DNA from: Acetivibrio straminisolvens JCM 21531
Lineage (GTDB): Bacteria; Bacillota; Clostridia; Acetivibrionales; Acetivibrionaceae
Assembly: GCF_000521465.1 (NCBI RefSeq)
Contig: NZ_BAVR01000007.1
Location: 32,717 to 96,716, forward strand
Length of the DNA stretch: 64,000 nucleotides
Direction of reading: 5' to 3'
Made by a program: the position numbers and the translations under genes. Within the stretch, counting starts at the first letter, position 1, and each line of letters starts with the position of its first letter. The notes beneath the pieces were generated by a model. That model was not told the DNA's origin and ran no database searches. It worked only from the letters and a program-made list of their open reading frames with translations. Positions 58,147 through 64,000 of this stretch are shown here, piece by piece.

Positions 58147-60279
58147 ATGAGTGAGTTTATGAACCGGGAAGACTTTTTTAGGCTTTTGGCTGACAAATAC
58201 AATTTAAATCTTAATCCTCAGCAAAAAGAGGCTGTTTTGCGGGTTCACGGGCCTTCTCTGCTGCTTTCTGTGCCGGGAGGGGGAAAGACAACTGTAATTG
58301 TGTCAAGGTGTGCCAATATGATTCTGAATCATAAAATTGACCCCGGTAAAATACTCACGCTGACATTCAGTAAAGCGTCGGCCCAGGACATGAAGACCCG
58401 GTTTTGCGGTATTTTCGGCAAAGAGTTGGCTTCCAGCATGATATTTTCAACAATTCACAGCTTTTGTTATTCGGTTGCGCGTTTATATACTAGAAGTAAA
58501 AACAAGCCTATGCCCCAAATTATTGAAGGCAATGAAAGCCCGATTAATAAAAATCAGATATTAAAGCAGATTTATTTGGATATAAACAACGAGTATATCA
58601 GCGACGACAGGCTTGAGGATTTGTCCAACTCTATCAGTTTTGTTAAAAATATGCTTTACACTGAAGAAAATATAAGGGAATTGGATGTAGGAATCAAAAA
58701 TTTCGTTGATATTTATAATGCATATGAAAAACGTAAGAAGAATGAAGGCTTTATAGATTATGACGATATGCTTACCGGAACCTATCGGCTATTAAAGAAA
58801 AATACTGAAATTATAAATATGCTGAGAGAAAAATATCATTATATTAATGTCGATGAATCCCAAGACACTTCCTTGGTTCAGCATGAGATTATAAAGCTTG
58901 TTGCCCGCCCTAAAAACAATATTTTCATGGTAGGGGATGAGGATCAGAGTATATATGGGTTTAGGGCTGCTTTTCCCCAAGCGCTTCTTGATTTTGGGAA
59001 AACCTATCCCGGTGCTAAAATTTTATTAATGGAAAAAAACTATCGATCCACAAAGAGCATTGTGGTTCCGGCAAATATTTTTATAAAGCAAAACAAAGGG
59101 CGGTATCAAAAGGATATGTACACCGAGAATGAGGAGGGCGAAGCAGTAGTATTCAAGCATGTAGAGAGCCGTAATGAACAGTATGTATATCTGACTTCGG
59201 CTTTAAAGAGTCAGAGCAATTTGGCGCAATGTGCCGTCCTTTACAGGAATAATATTTCCGCCATTCCGCTGGTGGATTATTTGGAATACAACAACATACC
59301 TTTTTATATTAGAGATACCAATCTTCATTTTTTCAGGCATTGGGTAGTTAATGACATCCTTGCTTTTATTCGTCTTGCATTAGATCCCTTTGATGTCGAG
59401 GCTTTCGGACAGATTTATTACAAAACCAATGCGTTTATAAGCCGTGAGATGTATGAGTACGTCGTTGAGAACATGGGGAAGGGTAAAGGAGCTATTGAAA
59501 CTTTGCTGAATTACCCCAATATCCCCAAAGACACTTTTGAAGCAATAAAGTATTTAGCCGGCCAGATTGAAACCATTGATTATTTTAAACCTTTAAAGGC
59601 GGTAGAGTTTATAGAAAAGGAATGTGAATACGAGAAATATATTCGCAGGGCATCGAAGGAAATGGGTTATTCGGTTGAAAGCCTTAATTATATTATTGAT
59701 AGTCTCAAGTCAATAGCTTCAAGGGTTGATTCCTTCGAAGGGCTCTTTGAAAGACTGTCCATACTGAAAACAGCGGTGGAAAATTCTATCAAGAACAGAA
59801 ATAAAAATGCGGTTGTTTTAACCACCATACATTCAAGCAAGGGCCTGGAATTTGACAGAGTGTATATGATTGACTTGGTGGATGGGCAGTTTCCGTCATC
59901 AAAAAGCATAAGCGATTGCAAAGAAGGAAACTATGAATTGATGGAGGAAGAAGTCCGGCTTTTCTATGTGGGTGTCACTAGAGCCAGAAAATACCTTGAA
60001 CTTCTAACTTTTTCAAAAGCAAACAATAAGCCGGTCGCTGTATCAAGATTTGTTCATCGTTTCAATCTCGCCCAAAAACAGGCTGAACATAAAGCTGTAT
60101 CCAATGAAATTTGCGAAGGGGCAGTATTGGAACATGTAGTATTCGGTCAGGGGTTGGTGACCAGGCTTGATGAATCTAAAGATTTAATTGTAATTGAATT
60201 TGAAAGCGTAGGAACAAAAATGCTTTCTTTAAAAACGTGTATTGAGGGTAAAAAGATACAGACATCAACGATTTCTTGA
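58147..60279 (+). CDS. UvrD/Rep family ATP-dependent DNA helicase
   Basis: A 710-residue superfamily 1A helicase. Motifs: LNPQQKEAVLRVHGPSLLLS (Q motif), VPGGGKTTV (Walker A), FSKASAQDMK, DYDDMLTGT, NVDESQDTSLVQHEI (Walker B), GDEDQSIYGFRAAFP, EKNYRSTKSIV, TTIHSSKGLEFDRVYMI and LFYVGVTRARKYLELL. The last 60 residues (VLEHVVFGQGLVTRLDES) form a small Tudor-like domain as in PcrA. It is more divergent than a core PcrA and may be an accessory repair helicase. Intact. Confidence 0.92.
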   Translation: MSEFMNREDFFRLLADKYNLNLNPQQKEAVLRVHGPSLLLSVPGGGKTTVIVSRCANMILNHKIDPGKILTLTFSKASAQDMKTRFCGIFGKELASSMIFSTIHSFCYSVARLYTRSKNKPMPQIIEGNESPINKNQILKQIYLDINNEYISDDRLEDLSNSISFVKNMLYTEENIRELDVGIKNFVDIYNAYEKRKKNEGFIDYDDMLTGTYRLLKKNTEIINMLREKYHYINVDESQDTSLVQHEIIKLVARPKNNIFMVGDEDQSIYGFRAAFPQALLDFGKTYPGAKILLMEKNYRSTKSIVVPANIFIKQNKGRYQKDMYTENEEGEAVVFKHVESRNEQYVYLTSALKSQSNLAQCAVLYRNNISAIPLVDYLEYNNIPFYIRDTNLHFFRHWVVNDILAFIRLALDPFDVEAFGQIYYKTNAFISREMYEYVVENMGKGKGAIETLLNYPNIPKDTFEAIKYLAGQIETIDYFKPLKAVEFIEKECEYEKYIRRASKEMGYSVESLNYIIDSLKSIASRVDSFEGLFERLSILKTAVENSIKNRNKNAVVLTTIHSSKGLEFDRVYMIDLVDGQFPSSKSISDCKEGNYELMEEEVRLFYVGVTRARKYLELLTFSKANNKPVAVSRFVHRFNLAQKQAEHKAVSNEICEGAVLEHVVFGQGLVTRLDESKDLIVIEFESVGTKMLSLKTCIEGKKIQTSTIS

Positions 60280-60494
60280 TAATGTTGAATTTTGCATATG
60301 TCAAATGCAGTGCCTATAGAATTATTAATTAAAAATAATTCGGAAACATAAATACCTTCCTAAATGCATCTGTGGATACAATTTCATAAATAAATATTAG
60401 TGCATTTATTCCGATATGTATGTTTCCGAATGTTATGCCATGTAGTTAGAGGGTATATAGTGAACCTACCAACCCTGTATACTGCTTTTAATTA
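60280..60494. repeat. Nested inverted repeat between uvrD-like gene and small peptide gene
   Basis: Outer arms ATTCGGAAACAT (60338-60349) and ATGTTTCCGAAT (60420-60431) are perfectly complementary; inner arms TAAATGCA (60361-60368) and TGCATTTA (60401-60408) are also perfect. The whole 94-bp unit could fold as a two-tier hairpin or be a small MITE-like relic. No flanking target duplication is obvious. The rest of this gap shows nothing else. Confidence 0.5.
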
Positions 60495-60611
60495 TTAGCA
60501 GCCATACTTGTCATAATCTTTTCCGTTGAAGAACAGCAACAGGAAAAGGATAATGAAGAATAAAATTTCGCTGTTGTCATTAAAGAAATTCTTTTTAAAG
60601 AAACCTGACAT
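60495..60611 (-). CDS. 38-residue hydrophobic peptide, unknown function
   Basis: ATG 60611 on the minus strand has GGAGGT eight bases upstream and opens MSGFFKKNFFNDNSEI, then a membrane helix LFFIILFLLLFF, and a polar tail NGKDYDKYGC. The clean ribosome site, membrane helix and lack of rare codons support a real gene. Such tiny membrane peptides are common among sporulation genes of Firmicutes, but the family is not identified here. Confidence 0.7.
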   Translation of the reverse strand: MSGFFKKNFFNDNSEILFFIILFLLLFFNGKDYDKYGC

Positions 60612-60783
60612 AATATTCACCTCCACGAATCTTGAGATACTATATTCTATTCAGTTGGAGGTAAAGGGGTGCTTGTTAGAGTTAGACCTTTAAATATATA
60701 AAGCGATTGATTAAAGTATTTATTGGGGTTAATAAAAATATTGCAGATAATATTGAAGAATGAAGATTAAAGCTTTATAAAAT

Positions 60784-60810
60784 GAAAAAAAGAGGAACAT
60801 TTTTCCTCTT
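60784..60810 (-). terminator. Terminator of tRNA-Leu
   Basis: On the minus strand, stem AAGAGGAA (60810-60803) with TTCCTCTT (60797-60790), then a run of six T. Confidence 0.85.
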
Positions 60811-60819
60811 CTTCATTAA

Positions 60820-60902
60820 TGGTGCGGACGGTGGGACTTGAACCCACATGCTTTCGCATACGCCCCTCAAACGTACGTGTCTGCCAATTCCACCACGACC
60901 GC
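60820..60902 (-). tRNA. tRNA-Leu, anticodon GAG
   Basis: Folds as a class II tRNA on the minus strand: acceptor GCGGTCG with CGTCCGC, D-arm with GGTGGAATTGGCAGACAC, anticodon stem TACGT/GCGTA with loop TTGAGGG (anticodon GAG, reading CUC/CUU), a long variable arm TGCGAAAGCA, T-arm GTGGG TTCAAGT CCCAC, and an encoded CCA. Acceptor position 5 is T opposite T, a mismatch. Confidence 0.93.
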
Positions 60903-60927
60903 GCGTTATCTCGTTTCAGCATAATAA

Positions 60928-60956
60928 ATTATACTAGCATTAAATCCATATGTCAA
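60928..60956 (-). promoter_or_regulatory. Promoter of tRNA-Leu
   Basis: On the minus strand TTGACA (60956-60951), a 17-base spacer, TATAAT (60933-60928): a full consensus promoter ending about 26 bases before the tRNA. Confidence 0.9.
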
Positions 60957-61008
60957 TACTTTTTTTAATAAAATTTATAATATAATTTTTGGATTTGTGA
61001 ATTTTCAG

Positions 61009-61037
61009 TTGAAATAATAGAGCACAATTGTTAGAAT
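61009..61037 (+). promoter_or_regulatory. Promoter for cobO
   Basis: TTGAAA (61009-61014), a 17-base spacer, TAGAAT (61032-61037). It is divergent from the tRNA promoter. Confidence 0.6.
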
Positions 61038-61072
61038 ATAGAAGTATTAGAAGGAGAGAGTGTGAGAGAGAA

Positions 61073-61601
61073 GTGGAGAAGGGCTTGATTCAGGTTTATA
61101 CCGGTGATGGAAAAGGTAAGACCACGGCAGCTGTAGGCCAGGCATAAGGCTCTTGGTAGAGGTTATACCGTTTATATGGTTCAGTTTTTAAAAAGTCAGG
61201 ATACGGGGGAGTTAAAAGTCCTTGAGAAGCTGGAGCCTGGCTTTAAAGTTTTTCGCTTCGAGAAGAAACACGGATTTATATTTAATATGAGTGAAGAGGA
61301 GATTGCAGAGCTGAAAAAAGAGGTTAAAGCTGCGTTTGACTTTGTAAAAACCGTACTTTTTAAAAGAGAGTGCGATATATTGATATTGGATGAAATAATG
61401 GCGGCTATGAATAACGGATTGATTGATGTCGGCGATGTTGCTGAGGTTTTAAAAAACAAGCCTTCCGATGTTGAGATGATTTTGACCGGAAGGGATGCTC
61501 CGGATAAAATACTTGAACTTGCCGATTATGTATCTCACAATGTGTGCAAAAAGCACCCTTTTGAGAGAGGAATCGGCGCAAGAAAAGGAATAGAGTATTA
61601 A
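61073..61601 (+). CDS. cobO: Cob(I)yrinic acid a,c-diamide adenosyltransferase (frameshifted)
   Basis: CobO/BtuR transfers the 5'-deoxyadenosyl group to cobalt in cobalamin synthesis or salvage. The P-loop is VYTGDGKGKTTAAVG; VYMVQFLKSQDTGELK and DILILDEIMAAMNNGLI follow, and HPFERGIGARKGIEY ends the protein. The frame breaks at 61143-61147, where GCATAAGG most simply lost two A residues from GCAATAAAGG (giving VGQAIKALGRGY). Repaired length is about 176 residues. GTG 61073 and TTG 61085 are both possible starts. No other cobalamin genes lie nearby. Confidence 0.87.
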
Positions 61602-61628
61602 ATTCATTATTGATAGTCGGTTTCAAAA

Positions 61629-61660
61629 TTTTAAGCGGGGAATAAACTCCCCGCTTAAAA
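61629..61660. terminator. Bidirectional terminator between cobO and the ACT gene
   Basis: Thirteen-bp perfect stem TTTTAAGCGGGGA (61629-61641) with TCCCCGCTTAAAA (61648-61660). Flanking T/A runs allow use on both strands. Confidence 0.85.
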
Positions 61661-61680
61661 TTAAAATCCATGGTCTTAAA

Positions 61681-62136
61681 TCATTGTATCAGTGATGCAG
61701 CTTTGTCAGAATCATATTCATGAATCAGACAGGATATTTCCGATTCGGAACAGGTAGCCAGCTTTATATCGATTTCTTCGTCGGCAAAAAGCCTGAAAAT
61801 CTTTGCAACAAGGCTGGGAAAATTTTTTCTTTCCCCACAGAATATCGATATTTTTGTGTTGTACGCATCAACCTCTATCAAAAGATCTTTAGCAATGCTT
61901 TTATACTTGTTTAAGACAGTAAGGACTCTAAAAAGATCTTCTGACGGAAGACAAAAAAGTACGTTTACATGTCCTTGGTGTTGAGGGGTTTTAGTTATCA
62001 TCTGTATATTGATGTCTTCATCTGCTATGGAAGTAAAAATATCGGAAATAAGTCTTATGTCATTTGGAACATTGCGAATTGTCATAAGTGCCGTATCATA
62101 AGACATATCAATATTTGCATCCGCTTTCTGGGACAT
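61681..62136 (-). CDS. ACT-domain protein, aspartokinase-regulatory-like
   Basis: A 151-residue protein made of two ACT domains, resembling the C-terminal regulatory half of aspartate kinase without the kinase: ALMTIRNVPNDIRLISDIFT and IADEDINIQMITKTPQ, then KISIFCGERKNFPSLVAKIF and ADEEIDIKLATCSESEISC. It is the last gene of a minus-strand dapA-dapB unit, 23 bases after dapB with GGGGGG before the start. ACT domains bind amino acids, so a lysine- or threonine-sensing role in this pathway is likely but unproven. Confidence 0.85.
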   Translation of the reverse strand: MSQKADANIDMSYDTALMTIRNVPNDIRLISDIFTSIADEDINIQMITKTPQHQGHVNVLFCLPSEDLFRVLTVLNKYKSIAKDLLIEVDAYNTKISIFCGERKNFPSLVAKIFRLFADEEIDIKLATCSESEISCLIHEYDSDKAASLIQ

Positions 62137-62159
62137 GCAAACACCCCCCCGGCAGAATT

Positions 62160-62917
62160 CTATTTATTTTGAATAAGGTCATCCATGTTGTACATACCCG
62201 GTTTTTTATCATGTAAAAACACTGCGGCGTTTAATGAGCTTCGGCAAATATGTATTTTGATGTGGCAGTGTGTTTTATCTCGATTATTTCATCATTGCCG
62301 GCAAAGATTACAGAGTGCTCGCCAACAATTGTACCGCCTCTTACCGCATGTATGCCTATTTCTTTTTTATTCCTCTTTTTTCTTCTGGAGTGTCTGTCAT
62401 AAATATATTCATGCTCCTCGGTCAAAACAGAGTTTATTGCATCGGCTATCACCAGTGCAGTTCCGCTGGGAGCGTCGATTTTCTGATTGTGGTGCTTTTC
62501 GATAATCTCTATGTCGAAATTACCTTCAAGCACTTTTGCAGCTTTTTTAACAAGGTCCAGAATCAGGTTTACTCCAATTGACATATTGGCTGAGAAAAAT
62601 ATGGGAATATGCTTTGATGCTTCATGGAGCATTTTTATCTGGGAGTTACTAAGACCGGTTGTTGCAATAACTGCCGGTATTTTTCGTGCAACGGCAAATT
62701 CAAGCAGACCTTGCAAAACAGAAGGATGAGAAAAATCGATAATTACATCGATTTTGATATCGCATTTATTTATATCGGTATATACAGGGTAAGGATTCTG
62801 TATTGAAGTATTTATGTCCAAACCCGCAGCAATTTTCAAGCCCTCCTTTTCCGAGGCAAGCTTGCTGATTACTTGACCCATCTTTCCGTTACATCCGCTT
62901 AATAATATGTTTATCAT
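62160..62917 (-). CDS. dapB: 4-hydroxy-tetrahydrodipicolinate reductase DapB (frameshifted)
   Basis: DapB reduces the DapA product with NAD(P)H on the way to diaminopimelate and lysine. It starts INILLSGCNGKMGQVISKLA (nucleotide motif GCxGKMG); VIIDFSHPSVLQGLLEFA, IIEKHHNQKIDAPSGTAL (catalytic His/Lys) and AVRGGTIVGEHSVIF follow. The frame first stops at 62231, but one T lost on the coding strand near 62233 restores FAEAHLNAAVFLHDKKPG and ends at TAG 62162-62160. Repaired length is 252 residues. Confidence 0.93.
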
Positions 62918-62973
62918 CTAAATAGCACTTCCTTTTTACATTAGTACATTAAAAAAATTTAAAACAACATGAA

Positions 62974-62994
62974 ACGCCGTAATATGTACGGCGT
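62974..62994 (-). other. Intercistronic hairpin between dapA and dapB
   Basis: Perfect eight-bp stem ACGCCGTA (62974-62981) with TACGGCGT (62987-62994). No T run follows directly on the minus strand, so it is more likely an RNA-processing or stability element, or a weak terminator. Confidence 0.45.
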
Positions 62995-62997
62995 AAT

Positions 62998-63876
62998 TTA
63001 AATTAAGCCATAATCCTTAAGGGTTTGCTTCAATGTATCGAAGTTTTTCTCACTCATATCTGTAAGTGGCAAACGGCACTTTCCAACTTCCATGCCCATA
63101 AGGTTCATTGCAGCTTTAACCGGAATAGGGCTCACTTCGATGAACAATGCTTTGACGAGATTTAAGAGGTCTAGCTGTATTTTTCTGCTTTCTTCAATAT
63201 TTCCGTCAAGGAAAGAAGCCACAAGTTCATGGGTTTTCTTTGGAATAATATTTGCCATTACGGATATTACTCCCTTGCCTCCTAAAGCAAGAAGAGGCAC
63301 TACCATATCGTCGTTTCCGGAGTACACTGTAAAATCAGGAGGGCAGATGCTGATAATTTCACCAACTTGGTTTATGTTGCACTCCTTGATGGCAACTATG
63401 TTTTCTATTTCGGACAACTGTTTTACAGTCTTCGGATCAATATTCAGGCCGGTCCTTCCCGGTACATTGTATAAAATCACAGGAATTTTGATACTTTCGG
63501 CAATCAGTTTAAAGTGTTCGTAAAGTCCTTTTTGGGTTGTCTTATTGTAGTAAGGAGTTACACTTAATATTGCATCTGCACCAACTTCTTCTGCATACTT
63601 GCTCAAACAGATTGCATGGTGGGTATCGTTGCTTCCCGTTCCGGCTATAACCGGAACTCTTTTATTTACTTTCTCTACAGCATATTTTATAACGGCCTTA
63701 TGCTCTTCATCAGGCATTGTCGATGCTTCTCCGGTAGTACCGCAGATTATAATCGAGTCGATACCTTCTTTTATTTGGAAGTCAATGAGTTCTCCCAACT
63801 TGTCAAAGTTAACGCCATTTTCTGTAAATGGTGTTATTATTGCTACGCCGGCACCGGTAAATATTGGTTTTCTCAT
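62998..63876 (-). CDS. dapA: 4-hydroxy-tetrahydrodipicolinate synthase DapA
   Basis: DapA condenses pyruvate with aspartate semialdehyde, the first dedicated step to diaminopimelate and lysine. 292 residues, a TIM-barrel class I aldolase. ATG 63876 follows AAAGGATG; an earlier in-frame start is possible. Key parts: [48 protein letters not shown] (catalytic Tyr), [11 protein letters not shown] and NIVAIKECN (Schiff-base Lys). First gene of the dapA-dapB-ACT unit. Intact. Confidence 0.96.
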   Translation of the reverse strand: MRKPIFTGAGVAIITPFTENGVNFDKLGELIDFQIKEGIDSIIICGTTGEASTMPDEEHKAVIKYAVEKVNKRVPVIAGTGSNDTHHAICLSKYAEEVGADAILSVTPYYNKTTQKGLYEHFKLIAESIKIPVILYNVPGRTGLNIDPKTVKQLSEIENIVAIKECNINQVGEIISICPPDFTVYSGNDDMVVPLLALGGKGVISVMANIIPKKTHELVASFLDGNIEESRKIQLDLLNLVKALFIEVSPIPVKAAMNLMGMEVGKCRLPLTDMSEKNFDTLKQTLKDYGLI

Positions 63877-63954
63877 AATCGACATCCTTTCACTTTTTTA
63901 TACTAGTGATTTTACATGATAAAAATTATTATAACTAATTTATTATATTTAATA

Positions 63955-63975
63955 ATGATGAAAAGTACTCATCAT
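63955..63975 (-). terminator. Terminator-like hairpin upstream of dapA
   Basis: Seven-bp stem ATGATGA/TCATCAT with a seven-base loop; on the minus strand it is followed by TATTAAAT. It may end the transcript of the gene right of the window. The TATAAT-like bases at 63929-63934 (minus strand) could be a dapA -10 box, without a good -35. Confidence 0.4.
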
Positions 63976-64000
63976 GCTTAACCTTCGGACACCTGAAAAG

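Overview
The window is a low-GC Firmicutes chromosome segment, most likely from a thermophilic, spore-forming, cellulolytic clostridium of the Acetivibrio (Clostridium) thermocellus type. Support for this: pro-sigma-K, SpoVD, YtvI and Spo0E-like sporulation genes; PolC; the rimP-nusA-ylxR-ylxQ-infB operon; secreted proteins with copper-amine-oxidase-like stalk domains; and a sugar ABC importer at the left edge. The species name is recognition from memory and was not checked by a search.

Layout. 1-1126: two sugar ABC permeases. 1.4-7.3 kb: a small membrane protein, a secreted amidase, mutS2 and ytvI. 7.4-15.0 kb (minus strand): typA-mltG, then trmR-trhP (tRNA wobble uridine modification), a SpoVD-like PBP and sigK. 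15.2-28.2 kb (plus): rpsB, tsf, pyrH, frr, a small gene, then uppS-cdsA-dxr-rseP-ispG-polC (translation, isoprenoid and lipid precursors, replication). 28.3-29.7 kb: a secreted stalk-domain protein. 29.8-38.9 kb: rimP-nusA-rnpM-L7Ae-infB-rbfA-nrnA-truB-ribF. 39.0-44.6 kb: two M16 peptidase-family genes, lgt, a Spo0E-like gene and rodA. 44.8-55.9 kb: the division and cell-wall cluster mraZ-rsmH-ftsL-spoVD-murE-murF-mraY-ftsW-murG, lacking murD. 56.1-61.6 kb: a truncated murA, a secreted protein, a cyclase-family gene, a UvrD-family helicase, a 38-residue membrane peptide, tRNA-Leu(GAG) and cobO. 61.7-63.9 kb (minus): dapA-dapB-ACT protein, which supplies diaminopimelate to the wall genes.

The main oddity is quality. 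I traced 42 small indels breaking 23 genes, nearly all consistent with a single missing base and many at short homopolymers. They hit essential genes (polC, infB, pyrH, cdsA, murE, murF, mraY), so I read them as sequencing or assembly errors and annotate each gene across its breaks. MurA is different: it ends at a sharp breakpoint that no single indel repairs.

I found no CRISPR array, phage, transposase or defence island, and no convincing undescribed multi-gene system. The best leads are regulatory or small: a possible pseudoknot leader before rpsB, promoter-terminator pairs that could make short RNAs, an MraZ operator of three 10-bp-spaced repeats, an extremely A-rich repeat-bearing tract inside the division cluster, a nested inverted repeat near 60.4 kb, and several tiny genes.
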